A program made the position numbers and the translations under genes. Positions 48,071 through 59,067 of a DNA stretch of 64,000 bases are shown here, in pieces. Location: NCBI GenBank assembly GCA_963575645.1, contig OY754473.1, forward strand, positions 8,246,001-8,310,000, in the 5' to 3' direction. A model generated the notes under the pieces. The model was not told where the DNA came from, ran no database searches, and saw only the letters and a list, made by a program, of their open reading frames with translations. This stretch comes from Xanthostigma xanthostigma (taxonomy: Eukaryota; Arthropoda; Insecta; Raphidioptera; Raphidiidae). Each line of letters starts with the position of its first letter. Within the stretch, counting starts at the first letter, position 1.

Positions 48071-48325
48071 CTAATAATCTCGCGTGCTTTTCTTTGCGTC
48101 GTCTAAATTTAAACTCGAGGAATGCTCAATTAACAATTTCAACAGGGAAGTTTCAGGGAATTTCTTCTTATAGTTTAGTAGGCTGAATAAAGACGCTTGT
48201 CTGAAAGATCTCCTTATATCTCCGTCTGAAGTTACGAAGTTATTTTGAAACTCATTTACACATAATTTACAAAGCGTCTTATTCTTTAGTGGATATTGTC
48301 CTATACCATAATTATAATGTGACAT
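48071..48325 (-). CDS. Hypothetical 84-residue ORF
   Basis: ATG at 48325 follows TTAAAA, and the ORF ends at TAG near 48071. The peptide starts MSHYNYGIGQYPLKNKTLCK and has one CxxC (LCKLC), a hydrophilic middle and a leucine-rich segment (SLLKLLIEHSSSLNLDDAKK). Composition is more protein-like than the chance ORFs around it, and it is not in a recognised repeat. No family identified. It could be a first exon, a transposon fragment or chance. Confidence 0.28.
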   Translation of the reverse strand: MSHYNYGIGQYPLKNKTLCKLCVNEFQNNFVTSDGDIRRSFRQASLFSLLNYKKKFPETSLLKLLIEHSSSLNLDDAKKSTRDY

Positions 48326-48472
48326 TTTTAACTATACACTAAACACTCTTATCTCTCCGTCACACAAAAATTTACTCCGTTTATTGTGCTTGGTAATACC
48401 GAACGAATATGACTATGTCGTTTTTTCCAGATTTATTTTGAAGTGCCCAAGAACCTGAGAAACGCTTCGAGC

Positions 48473-48745
48473 GAAGCCGGGTCGGAAAGTTGAGTGATTA
48501 AAAAAGTTAGAAAATAAAAAATACAAAACGATCGAGTTATCGCGGTTTGGTCCGGCTTTGCCCGAATTTGTAAACTTACGTTTCAAAATTGGTCTCCACG
48601 AAAAGCGCTTTTATTTTAACGCGATAATATATAGCCTATGTCCATCCTGAAAGTCCCTTCTAAATATTGGTGAAAACATTTTTGAAATCGGATGAGTAGT
48701 TTCGAAGATTGCCTCCTATATCCAAACTTAAACTTTATCTCTTTA
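48473..48745 (+). mobile_element. LINE 3' region
   Basis: GCGGTTTGGTCCGGCTTTGC, AACGCGATAATATATAGCCT and AATCGGATGAGTAGTTTCGA read as the 3' UTR of a LINE, ending near TATATCAGTATG. 5'-truncated. Confidence 0.55.
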
Positions 48746-48760
48746 TATCAGTATGTAGAT

Positions 48761-49048
48761 CAGGGGTCGGCAACCTTTTGAGACGGAAGAGCCAAAAGTT
48801 TCAATTTACAAAATTTCTATAGTTTTTAAAGAGCCACTAAACATTTTCGTTTCAGTATAATAATAGTATATTATTATACGAGGACGACACGCGCGACGGG
48901 GGCGGTGCGGGTGAGACGCGAGTGGAAATAGCTGAGAGATAGACATGGTGCTCAATCATGGATCGATTGGACGATTTTTAAGGGTTTATATAATAAAATA
49001 ATTATTTTTTGCGTATGGAACGGAAGAGCCGCAACTTGCCGACCCCTG
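48761..49048. mobile_element. hAT MITE
   Basis: TIRs CAGGGGTCGGCAA and TTGCCGACCCCTG. Flanks ATGTAGAT and GTATAGAT match at 6 of 8 bases. AAGAGCC near each end is shared with many hAT MITEs. 288 bp. Confidence 0.85.
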
Positions 49049-49056
49049 GTATAGAT

Positions 49057-49473
49057 CAACCCCTTACGACTTTATGACGAGAGACTTAATGTCTATTGCG
49101 AATCCGTCTTTAAGCGGAGTATATTCTCAAGTGTTGTGAGCTCGGAATCCCGCGTTTCAAGCCCCCTCCCCCACCTTCTTCCGTCCCACCCACCCCAGCT
49201 GCAAAACACAAAACATAATTGTAGTAGATTAGACAGTTTAATTTATTCGCAGGAAAACTGCTTAGTTCGCGGTGCGATTTAAACGTTTAACATTCATTAG
49301 CCAGCCGACTGGAAATTATTTTGCTTACGTCAACCGAATTACTTTCGTACTTATTCCATACTCTGCTGTCGAGCGTCTATAATCTATACTATCTAATTAG
49401 TTCATGCACGTATTGTAGGAGGTAGGGATTGTATTTTGTTAACACCCGGTAACTATAAGCACGAAAAGCATGT
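49057..49473. other. Unassigned sequence with a SINE tail
   Basis: GCTGTCGAGCGTCTATAATC at 49365-49384 is a SINE tail. C-rich stretch near 49160-49200. No gene. Confidence 0.4.
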
Positions 49474-49907
49474 ACAGTAAGACCCCGCTTAACACCGTTT
49501 CGTTTAGCGCTGTTTCGGTTTAGCACTCTTTTATTTCAACCCGCAGCGTATGTACATAACATATCCGAAACAGTGTAGTTGTGTTTCTTATTTGGTGCGG
49601 TGCTGAACGGACGCATTTTTAAACAAGAAAAGAAAGCAACCAGAAAAAGCATTTCACTGGAAACTAAAATGCAAGTGATTAGAAGATTAGATTCTGGTTT
49701 ATATTGTTTTTATTTTTGTAAGAAATAAATGTTTGGCTTTATTTATATTAAAAAAAACATAATTATTAAATTTAATACCTAACCAATTTTCTATCCATCT
49801 TCCCCTAACCCAGTTATTTACATGTTAAGATAGCCTCGTTTAGCGCTGTTTCGCATTACGCTCTACTTGGCTGGAACGTATCCCCCGCGTTAAACGAGGT
49901 ATTACTG
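49474..49907 (+). mobile_element. pogo/Tigger-like element, deletion derivative
   Basis: TIRs CAGTAAGACCCCGCTTAAC and complement of CAGTAATACCTCGTTTAACG. TA target duplication at 49472-49473 and 49908-49909. Further CGTTTAGCGCTGTTTCG words lie inside both ends. It keeps only the start of the transposase. Confidence 0.88.
49630..49707 (+). pseudogene. pogo/Tigger transposase N-terminal fragment (CENP-B-type HTH)
   Basis: In frame from 49630 it reads KKATRKSISLETKMQVIRRL then DSG, the start of the psq/CENP-B-like DNA-binding helix-turn-helix of pogo transposases. The catalytic DDE domain is absent, so this is a remnant inside the 434-bp element. Confidence 0.8.
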
Positions 49908-49909
49908 TA

Positions 49910-50882
49910 TTGTTTATTGAAGTCAGAACTGCAGTCGGCCGGACTCTCCGACGCCGCTCCAGCAGAATATTAATGCATTTCTAATTGACTTCATGTGCGC
50001 AGATTGCAAATGCAAATTGCAAATAAATAGAGGAGAAATGAAATTGAAATTTTAATTCGGCATTAATATTGTGACTGGATTTCATTCGAATAATTTAACT
50101 GGAAAAGACGGATATTGCTTTAATTTATATACGTAATTCTTTCAGTAGCTTTTGTGAATGGAAGCCACGTTCGACGAATTTAGCTTTAGTTGATTGTTTT
50201 TGTACCGATTCATTCAGAACAAAATCGGTGCTTTATGAAACTTGATTCGTGGTTCCATTCAGGACGTATAGCTTTTCAAAAAAATATGTGCTTTTCAATT
50301 AGAAAAAAAATCGGCGTTTTAAAGTCATTGTTGTAATTTTTGTATAAATTATATTTTTTAACCGTTTGAAAAAAAAAATAAATCTCTTATACAAGCCCAC
50401 AGCTTCCAGGTTCTCAGTCAAAAATTAGTAAAAGTGTCAAATTACAGATTTTTAATTTATTAAAAAAAGAAATTAACATAAAATCTGAACGGTTCCGAAA
50501 AAGCTTGGTTGGTTGGTGATTACAAAAATGAACTGCTTTTTTCTTAAAAGAAATCATTTCAATGACGCAGTAATCATAATATAAGGTCGGACCAATAAAA
50601 GTTAACTGGAGGAGATAAGGCGACGAGTTGTCGTTCCGATAACTGCGCACAGATAACAGATTAACGGGAAATTGAAAAGACGAAGGGTCCGTAAGTGGCG
50701 TTATTTGCGCAACTAAACGTGCGTACATAAACTCAATTGGAAGTTTTTAGCAGTGACAATGGCTGCGCTGTGACGCCATGACCCTACGAAGTTTGTACTT
50801 CACGCTTGCTTATGATAAGACGAACGACGGCGCTGCAAAGCGCGTATTGCGTCATCATGACGGTCGAATTCGAAATCGATCG
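49910..50882. other. Unassigned sequence
   Basis: 104-codon minus ORF (50414-50728) without recognised features. No gene supported. Confidence 0.3.
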
Positions 50883-52426
50883 ATCTTTAACTGATAAATT
50901 AAGGATAATCAATCAAATTGATGGATGTTTAATATTATATCAAAATAAGAGCTTTGAAAACCTCTCCTAGAGGGGACTGTTGACTTTTTATTTTTACGGT
51001 TTAGACAGCTATAACTAGATGTCCAAAATATCTAAGTTGACTTAGGAGGACGTTTAACAAAAAAAGCACTTAAAACATTAATATTTTTGAGAACTTAGCC
51101 CTTTGAAAATATTAAATACCTCAATAAGGTAGGTTTTTGATTTTAAAAAGTCATTTTCACTAAGAATTCTGTCTCTGTAAAGTCTTCAACTGATAAATTA
51201 AGGATAATAAACCCAAAATTAGTCAAATTGATGGAGGTTTGATTTTATGTCAAAATAAGAGCTTTGAAAACCTCTACTAGAGGGGACTGTTGACCTTTTA
51301 TTTTTACAGTTTAGACAGTTATAACTGGATGTCCAAAATATCTAAGTTGACTTCCGTGGTCAGTATAAGTGTCCCCATCTCTCGTTCTAATAATAAACTA
51401 GTGACTTAAATGTCTTGCCAACTGAATTTTTTTACAATAACGAATCTGTTACAGCACCTAAGTCAATTTCAGCAAAATTTTGACTTACACTGATTGGCTT
51501 CTGCGCCCTCCAAATACCTCAATAAGGTAGGTTTTTTATTTTAAAAAGTCATTTTCTCTAAGAATTCTGTCTCTGTAAAGTCTTCAACTGATAAATTAAG
51601 GATAATAAATAGGTACAAAATTAGTCAAATTGATGGAAATATGATTTTATATCTTATATTTTTGTATGGGGCTTGCCCTGTTGAAACAACAATAAACAAT
51701 AAACAAAATAAGAGCTTTGAAAACCTCCAAAAGAGGGAACCGTTGACCTTTTATTTTTACAGTTTAGACAGCTATAACTAGATGTCCAAAATATCTAAGC
51801 TGACTTAGGAGGACGTTTAACAAAAAAAGCATTTAAAACATTAATATTTTTGAGAACTTAGCCCTTTGAAAGTATTAAATACCTCAATAAGGTAGGTTTT
51901 TGATTTTAAAAATTCATTTTCACTAAGAATTCTGTCTCTGTAAAGTCTTCAACTGATAAATTAAAGATAATAAACACAAAATTAGTCAAATTGATGGAAG
52001 TTTGATTTTATATCAAAATAAGAGCTTTGAAAACCTCCAAAAGAGGGAACCGTTGACCTTTTATTTTTACAGTTTAGACAGTTGTAACTAGATGTCCAAA
52101 ATATCTAAGCTGACTTAGGAGGACGTTTAACAAAAAAAGCACTTAAAACATTAATATTTTTGAGAGATTAGCCCTTTGAAAATATTAAATACCTCAATAA
52201 GGTAGGTTTTTGATTTTAAAAAGTCATCTTCACTAAGAATTCTATCTCTGTAATGTCTTCAACTGATAAATTAAGGATAGTAAACACAAAATTATTCAAA
52301 TTGATGGAGGTTTGATTTTACCTATATCAAAATAAGAGCTTTGAAAACCTCCAAAAGAGGGAACCGTTGACTTTTTATTTTTACAGTTTAGACAGTTCTA
52401 ACTAGATGTCCAAAATATCTAAGCTT
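50883..52426 (+). repeat. Satellite-like tandem array, about five units of about 300 bp
   Basis: The anchor CAACTGATAAATTAAGGATA recurs near 50887, 51186, 51583, 51949 and 52259. Units share CCTCAATAAGGTAGGTTTTT, GTTTAGACAGCTATAACTAG and GAAAACCTC. Unit 3 has a replaced segment of about 156 bp (51353-51508). Unit 4 has about 55 bp inserted (51653-51707) that looks like a LINE poly(A)-type tail (GGGGCTTGCCCTGTTGAAAC then AATAAACAATAAAC). Non-coding. Confidence 0.88.
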
Positions 52427-53272
52427 CGATCGTCTTTTTACGCGCCTGTTGAGTACTGCTGACCGATACTGCGCTCCTTAGCGTGAATAACGATGGTCGA
52501 TCCGGCTAAAGTAACGGCAACAGTTTTCCAGCAGGCAGAAAAGGGACTTCGTACCACCGTTAACTACCTGGGGTAGGCAACGAGACCTCGTTTCACCACA
52601 GAGACATACAGGCACTAGAGCAGTGCTGTCACAACGAAAGTATTAAATTTATTTGTTCTATAATGATCACAACTATCGAACGTCTACAATCAATCAATCA
52701 ATTTTTTTAAATTATTTTCGCTGTATATCTTTATTTAGTGTGCGAATTTTTTTCTGCTCCGTTAAGAAAAGCACGCGACATAACTGGCCTTATCTAATTT
52801 TATTCTCGTCTGATGCTGAAAAATAAGAGAGAGACGTTATACTATAGCTCTATGGTTAACTTTATCAGGAACCGTTTTCTGTATCAATGATTTGTTAATA
52901 ATTTAGATTGCACTGAAGAGTGATTTTTTGCGCGCCGCTGATTTAGATATTTTGGGGTTGATAAAACCTTTGTTATTACATAACGTTGTGTGTGCAAAAA
53001 ACCTCTCATTTTTAACTTACGCATGGCAAAATATTCGAGATCTTTGCCGATATTATCAATAAATTAAATAATAACCGATGCGAAAGTCTCTTCAATAACA
53101 ATTTCAAACGATACGAAATTTAATTATGTTGCGGTTTTCAATTTTTTGTTTGCTCACGCCTGATTTGAGAAATATTTTTTCGTTAAAAATGTGTTTTTTA
53201 GAGACGCGAGTCTCATTTAAAAAAATATGAAATATGATGTAAAAACACACAATAATATTATATTTTCTTTTA
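52427..53272. other. Unassigned sequence with a SINE tail
   Basis: ACTATCGAACGTCTACAATC with (AATC)n at 52671-52700 is a SINE tail. No gene recognised. Confidence 0.35.
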
Positions 53273-53274
53273 TA

Positions 53275-53949
53275 CAGCCTGTCCACGGAAGTTCTTTACA
53301 AATGGATTTTTTTTTGTTAATTATTGAAGCAAAAATTTTTTTCTGTGGAAAAGTTCTGCTTCGTCCAAAACCTCTAAAACAACAAAGAAAATTTTCTTCG
53401 GCCTAAAGTTATACGAGGGACATCAAAAAGTTTTATTTGACTAAAAATAAAAATTATCTGTGATATTCAAGATTTTTGTAAAATTAGTTACATAATCAAA
53501 TTTAATTCAAAATAATAACATAACTAGCTTCTAAGTAATTATTTATTCAGAATTATAAATCAGAATTCAACATATCCTCCGTCTCTCTTCATACAAAGAA
53601 CGGTTTTCCTTCCAAAATCCGTCACTGAATTTCGAATCATTGTAGAAGGAATTTGATGGTTTTTTTCGGTGATAATCCTTTCCAATTGATCAATATCTTG
53701 AAAAGGTCTTTCAGAGTACACCATTTTCTTTAGATAGCCCCAGAGGAAATAATCTAGGGGTGTCAAATCGGGTGATCTGGCTTTAGTAAAATAAAACTTT
53801 TTGATTTCCCTCGTATAACTTTAGGCCGAAAAAAATTTATTGGTGTTTTAGAGGTTTTGGGCAAGCAGAACTTTTCCACAGAAAAAATTTTTGCTCTAAT
53901 AATTAATAAAAAAAAATTCCATTTGTAAAGAGCTTCCGTGGACACGCTG
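53275..53949 (-). mobile_element. Mariner-type element with long TIRs
   Basis: Inverted arms of about 165-175 bp begin CAGC(C/G)TGTCCACGGAAG; TA at 53273-53274 and 53950-53951. The unique centre encodes only the end of a transposase, so the element is an internally deleted, non-autonomous copy. Confidence 0.88.
53560..53787 (-). pseudogene. Mariner transposase C-terminal fragment
   Basis: On the minus strand, RSPDLTPLDYFLWGYLKKMV carries the third catalytic aspartate (SPD) and the conserved LDYFLWG of mariner-like transposases. The frame runs about 75 codons to a stop at 53560. N-terminal DNA-binding and the other catalytic residues are missing. It is a different lineage from the mariner at 4.3 kb. 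Confidence 0.85.
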
Positions 53950-53951
53950 TA

Positions 53952-54814
53952 TATTTGTGAAACAGACTTAGTGCTTGTTTGAAACAAAAAGAATCGAAAT
54001 GATATAAATCGATCAGCCAGTATATTCGGTCCACCAGTTTAGACGAAAGATATTTTGTCGTAAATCTTCACCGACTCCGGCAATTTCAGCGAGTTTACTA
54101 TCTTGTTTTCGCTTCTTGTCACAGTCGACAATATATATTGTTGCAGCGTTTGTCATTTATTGCCGTTTTAAAATTCATAGCCTGTTTATTAAACGGCCAC
54201 TTTGTCTCCGAATCTTAGATGCATATAAAATTAATTGATGAAATTATGTGGCTTTTCGAACCGACTGTACAAAGTTATTTATATAGCCAAAAACAACAAA
54301 CCAATAATTTATTAACTTGGCAGTCGACAACCGAGTTAAGAAACGCCCTGTATGTGTTCAAGTGCAGAATGGAACATTAAAAACACGTTTTCGGAAATAA
54401 TGACCAGGGCGACGTTTCAATTCTATTTGTGTAATCAATATTATCGGGTCGTTAAAATTTCTCCGTGAAAGTAACAAATGAACCTGAAGGAAAGTTCGGG
54501 TGTGAAAATTGACCATCGCGGCGGCGGCGGCGGTGAGAAAGAAAACAATTGAAGATTTATTTGGATATAGAAATAAATGGAATAGTGCCGGGTTTCCCCT
54601 TTTCGTTTCGCGTCGAAGCGCTGAAAGGCGGGGGAAGGGGGGAATTCTATAGGTGTAGGCCAGAGCAGCAATTACCGGCCACTTCAGCGTACTGCCCTAT
54701 CGACTTTCCATCCCGCTCCCCTTTCTCCATTCCCATTTCATCCAGGTATTTAACCGATGGAGCGAACAAACACCAGCTATTTCACTAGCTGCAGTTCGTA
54801 TAACGCGCCATATT
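53952..54814. other. Unassigned sequence with a CGG microsatellite
   Basis: (CGG)n near 54515-54533. ORFs on both strands at 54441-54788 overlap and lack domains. Confidence 0.3.
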
Positions 54815-54965
54815 TTATTTATATAAGGTCATTAGCGTTCAGTTACTTCAAATTAAATTAATCCCAATCACAAAACATCCACGAGCGCAGGTGGGACTCG
54901 AAGCCACGGTAGTTTGATTCAAAAGTCAGCACGCTAACCGGTACACCAAGCTGTTGGTAATAAGG
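54815..54965 (-). mobile_element. tRNA-derived SINE
   Basis: On the minus strand: A-box-like GGTGTACCGGTTAGCGTGCT, B box GGCTTCGAGTCCC, a body with GCGCTCGTGGATG, and the tail CTGAACGCTAATGACCTTA. The best complete example of the window's SINE family. Confidence 0.72.
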
Positions 54966-55210
54966 GTTTCATTTAATTCCCTAAATTTTTATAATCCTAG
55001 AAAGTTGAACAATTTCAAATATCATACTTTTACGATCTCATAGCACAGCCACTCACAGTCCCTGTTCTTTGGACTGAGTTCCTTTTCTGGACTACCAAGG
55101 CCAAAAATAGTCATTAAGGGATATGTCCCCTTTTCTGTATTTACAAGGCCAAAAGTAGTCATTAAGAAATTTTTAGTGAATAAAATTTACTGTAAGTTTC
55201 CTTTGAAACT
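54966..55210. repeat. Short imperfect duplication
   Basis: ACCAAGGCCAAAAATAGTCA at about 55096 and ACAAGGCCAAAAGTAGTCAT at about 55142. No gene. Confidence 0.4.
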
Positions 55211-55390
55211 TTTTTTTTTGAAGTGAAAACTTCTTTAGCGGCGTTGTACACTTTTTTTGTATTGGGTAAAAAATGTTAAACTCGCGTCAGGACACGTGAC
55301 CTGATCGAAAATTCGTAAGACGGATGGAGAGTAGAGGTAATATTCAAGTTTTCACTTGGGCCGGCACTCCCGGAGTGCTTGCTTTTTTTT
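55211..55390 (+). mobile_element. Family B, copy B6 (short subfamily)
   Basis: Same internal structure as B5; 3' hairpin CACTCCCGGAGTG retained, terminal CCCGTC changed to TTGC before the T-tract. Confidence 0.85.
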
Positions 55391-55930
55391 AAGGTAGAAT
55401 AGACTATTCAATCGAATTGTTATTTTCTTGTCCATCCAATTTATTGATATTTTTATTTTACGTAAACTTTTATCTATAGTAAAAAATAAAAGTCCCTAGT
55501 TATTGTTCAAATACTTGATTTTCTGAAAGTATTGGAGACAAATTGAATATAATTTCCAAACTCAATAATATTTTCTTAATTAATCACTATTGTTTCAAGA
55601 GAACAATGACGTCACTGAAACTTTTTCAGAACTAGTTCAGATGCATTTCAGTTAAGTTGAAATCAATGGCGATTGGTTTTGTACGTTATACAATGTTACA
55701 ACGGGAAGTTGATTTCACAACTTGGATAATTTGTGACTAACTACGGGTTTCAATGAAAGCTATACATTGTAAATCGCTTTTTGTAATCGAATCTATGAAA
55801 CTTGGGAACAAGTGAACACACAACTAGCTGCGCCATTTGCATTTCATTTTATACAGTGATAGGCCCGGCATTTGACAACAATTAATTTCTTTATCTCAGC
55901 ACACCTGCACATGACTTCACTTTTTTAAAG
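55391..55930. other. Unassigned sequence
   Basis: No gene or family recognised. Confidence 0.3.
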
Positions 55931-55934
55931 AAGG

Positions 55935-56428
55935 GAACATGTTTCGGTATTATATTTATTCTATAAATTATATTTTAATTAAATAAATGTGAGAACATGT
56001 TCAATTTGCAAACACCGACTCCAGAACATGTTCTATCTGTAAAAAAATGTATTGCAATATATTGCAGAATCAATTTCAACAGAGCTCATACACATCAGAA
56101 CATGTTCATTTTTACAATTGAATCTGAATTTCGTAACGGATACGGGACAGTTCTACTTCTAGTAAAGGCACATGATGAGCGTAAATTCCTACAGAACATG
56201 TTTACTTTTTACACTAGAAGTAAATTGTTACATGCCTAGTTCCACGGAACAACACGTTCTGCAATACTTGAACTGTGTATATGTCTTTAAGTACAGAACA
56301 TGTTCGGTGTCTCAATTTAAAGTCGATTCAGTAAATGATAGCATCCACTAATGAAATAGAGAACATGTTCTAATTTTCAATTTACGTTTAAAATTAAGAA
56401 AAGTCAATACTGTATAAGGAACATGTGC
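55935..56428. promoter_or_regulatory. Cluster of GAACATGTTC palindromes, function unknown
   Basis: Eight copies within 500 bp, starting at 55935 (one change), 55993, 56024, 56098, 56194 (one change), 56296, 56361 and 56419 (one change). Five are perfect GAACATGTTC. Flanks between copies are only loosely alike (TTTACAATTT-type words after several), so the 10-bp core is far better kept than its context. The core fits the p53-family half-site pattern RRRCWWGYYY, but a transposase-binding array or a decayed satellite is equally possible. Confidence 0.5.
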
Positions 56429-56762
56429 ATTTCTTACAATTTAGCGCGTTCAGTATACTGGAATTGAACTGTACAATGTGCACAGTTCAACTAAACCAAT
56501 ATAATGGGCAAACATTCAATGAAGAAGGTGTAAAGGCCCCCATACACCTCGTTCTTTTTTGGCAGTTTTAACCGCCGGGTAAAACTGTACGGTTAAACAC
56601 GAACAACGGCCATCCCCATACACCTCGTTCTTTTATGGCAGTTTTAACCGCACGGGTAAAACTGTACGGTTAATTAAACACGAACAACGGCCATATCCAC
56701 ACAGAGGCGTTGTTTCGTTCAGTTTTTCTGAAGTCGTGGCATCATTAATACGATCTGCTTTG

Positions 56763-57035
56763 ATGGATCCTACGACAACGTTAGCAGTTGCAGCCGCAGT
56801 GGCTATAAAATTAAAATTTTCAAAAAGAAAACAAAATGGACTAAAGAATGGTTACTTAAACGCAGGCAATTTTCACACGTAAATCTTCTAAATGAATTAC
56901 GACTAGAACCATGAGATTGGTTTAATTTTCTGCGAATGGACGAAGAAACGTATTTAGAGCTGCTCACTTTAGTAACACCATTAATACAAAAGCAAGATAC
57001 GTTTATGAGACCAAGTATTTCATCACATGAGCGTC
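56763..57035 (+). pseudogene. Harbinger transposase (nuclease) N-terminal fragment
   Basis: From the ATG at 56763 it reads MDPTTTLAVAAAVAIK. After a frame change before 56834 it continues WTKEWLLKRRQFSHVNLLNE, has an in-frame stop (TGA) after LEP, then DWFNFLRMDEETYLELLTLV and TFMRPSISSHERL. These are the conserved N-terminal parts of PIF/Harbinger DDE transposases. It breaks off near 57035 and the catalytic domain is missing. G1 keeps the same start. Confidence 0.85.
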
Positions 57036-57365
57036 TTTATACGTACTTGATTGCTATTTGTTTCTTCATCAATATTAGTTATTGTTTCTCTCGGTGTTTC
57101 CTGATCTGTAAGGAATAATAAATATTCGTAGTACCACAAATGGAGCTTGTACACCTCATCAGTCCCCGATCCAGATTTCTTGGATTGGATTCCTTTTTTT
57201 AATTCCTTTCGGAAGCAACCACGTAGAGAATCTATTTTCTTTTTTACACATTCCTTTGTTGCTGAATTATCTACTTCTCTTAATTTTATAATCATGTCTT
57301 CGTAAGCTTTATTTTTTTATCCCTATCAGAATACTCACTAGATTTTATTTTCCAAAGGCACGAAT
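57023..57365 (-). pseudogene. Harbinger MADF/Myb-like DNA-binding protein fragment
   Basis: On the minus strand it begins CLWKIKSSEYSDRDK (about 57365), with a frameshift in an A-run near 57315, then KAYEDMIIKLREVDNSATKE, KKIDSLRGCFRKELKKG and LWYYEYLLFLTDQETPR. This is the MADF domain of the second protein encoded by PIF/Harbinger elements, which helps the transposase bind and enter the nucleus (family knowledge). Confidence 0.83.
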
Positions 57366-57480
57366 GGCTTCGATACAATTGTATGAATTGAACGAGCTGA
57401 AACTTGAACCTGGGGATTGGTTCAATTACCTGAGAATGGACGAACATACTTATTTTGAGTTATTATTAAAATATAAATCA
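57361..57480 (+). pseudogene. Second Harbinger transposase fragment, diverged
   Basis: LYELNELKLEPGDWFNYLRM then DEHTYFELL repeats, in different wording, the same N-terminal region as the fragment at 56.8-57.0 kb. It must come from a related but distinct element, making G2 a mosaic. Confidence 0.75.
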
Positions 57481-57823
57481 ATACTCAAACTAATTACAAT
57501 CATTTAATTAATATGACTTATTTGCTGTACGTCGCACCACTGAATAAACACGTCGATTCTTATCGGAAAGCGCCACACATTACGATTTGAAACGACAACC
57601 AGCAAACACGTCGTGTTTAAAATCAAGATTCGGCAGATATAAAAACTGCCGTGTTTCATCGACAGTTTTTGCCCATACACTTCGGTTTTGACCGACGTGT
57701 TTTATCGTGACGATGAAAACTGCCAAAAAAGAACGAGGTGTATGGGGGCCTTAATGTTCGGGCATGTAATACGTCTGTCTATAATTTTAGGAGACTCGTC
57801 TATTATATAATAGTCGTGTAGAG

Positions 57824-58155
57824 CAGCGTATTCTAAACTGAGGCCCTAGAGGGGCGTAATTCATATATCCACATATAACCAATACAGTTCGATCGGCGAC
57901 GGCCGAACTGTATGAAAGCTGTTGTATGTTGTATACTACTAAATGTTAAAATTTGACATTTGCAGAATAGTACAACGATTTGTGCTTTCGATACCACGGT
58001 TACATTGTAGTAGTCTTTCGTCATACGAATATAATTTCATTTGCCGTGTGTAAAGAAGCTAAATAAATTACTCTTGATTTATATTAATGGAAGTTCGCGA
58101 CAATTTTGCTAATCTCCAAGGAGTTCCCGTGGGAGTATAAGTTTGGGAAACGCTG
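57824..58155. mobile_element. hAT MITE
   Basis: Ends CAGCGTATTCTAAACTGAGG and complement of CAGCGTTTCCCAAACTTATA. Flanks GTGTAGAG and GCGTAGTG agree at 6 of 8 bases. Related in its ends to the fragment at 42692. Confidence 0.75.
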
Positions 58156-58163
58156 GCGTAGTG

Positions 58164-59067
58164 AAACATTAGAGAACGTAACCGTCCGGGGAGAATGTTC
58201 TCTCTCTATTGAAATCAAATACTTGAATAATAATATAAAGGAGGCATAAATCAATGTTGAATGGACACAATATATTGGCGCTCCGGCCCGGCTTTGCCAG
58301 TGTATGGATTAAATTTCTCAATTATCTTAACACCGAATACTCTTTTCAAACAAGTTGCTTAATTTCACTCACTCGCTTGGCTCGTTTGTTCATACTAATT
58401 ACTTCTTCAATTTTGAATCGATCTGATTTACACCAGAGTGAATCCAGGTCTATGGACCTACACTATCCTTAAATGGTTTGATGGTTCCCTTATACCTCTG
58501 AAACGCTATTTAACTTCGTTGTCGAGCGTCTATAATCTTCAATGATTACCGTCCGATGATTTCAAAACTTTCAGAGAACGAAATGTTATTCCAGTCGAAT
58601 ATTAACTATAGAATTATAACAGAAAAACCGAGTGGTGCGTGGATTTTGATCAGGACTGTAAAATAATTCTTTTGTATAATATGAAAAGTAAAAAAAAAAA
58701 CTTATTACAAAGGGTTTGTTCTGAGTTGTTTGGATTACAAGTGGAATATCAACATTAAAAATACAAAGGCATTGTTATAGCGTTTCAGCGGTGCAATTCT
58801 TGTTTAAAACAAATAATCGTAAATCCACATACAAAATACAGAATACTTGAAGAAGAAAACAACATATTTTTGAAGAGGTGTACAAAAGAGAGACACAATT
58901 GCAATAAAACAGGTCGGTCGTATATTTTAAAGCAAACGACGACAATATTACGGCAAGATCTCCGTCCTTTGGTCGTACAACGATACTGCAGCAAAGTTTA
59001 TGTCTAGAGTCTGTCCAATGACCGCTGAAGAAAGCGCGTAAGCACGCTGCAGTTGAACGATTCCTCA
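58164..59067 (+). other. Unassigned sequence with a SINE tail
   Basis: TTCGTTGTCGAGCGTCTATA at 58514-58533 is a SINE tail. ORFs at 58775-59068 lack domains. No gene recognised. Confidence 0.4.

Larger units (their letters stand above)
56534..57751 (+). mobile_element. PIF/Harbinger mosaic element (G2)
   Basis: TIRs AGGCCCCCATACACCTCGTT at both ends with TAA duplications at 56531-56533 and 57752-57754. The left terminus is partly duplicated in tandem (second CCCCATACACCTCGTTC near 56614). Inside are fragments of both Harbinger proteins and a second transposase piece, all damaged, so it is non-autonomous. Confidence 0.9.

Noticed and set aside
54441..54788. Overlapping ORFs on both strands near a CGG repeat
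   Set aside because: Mutual antisense shadows in a GC-rich stretch; proline- and arginine-rich low-complexity products.
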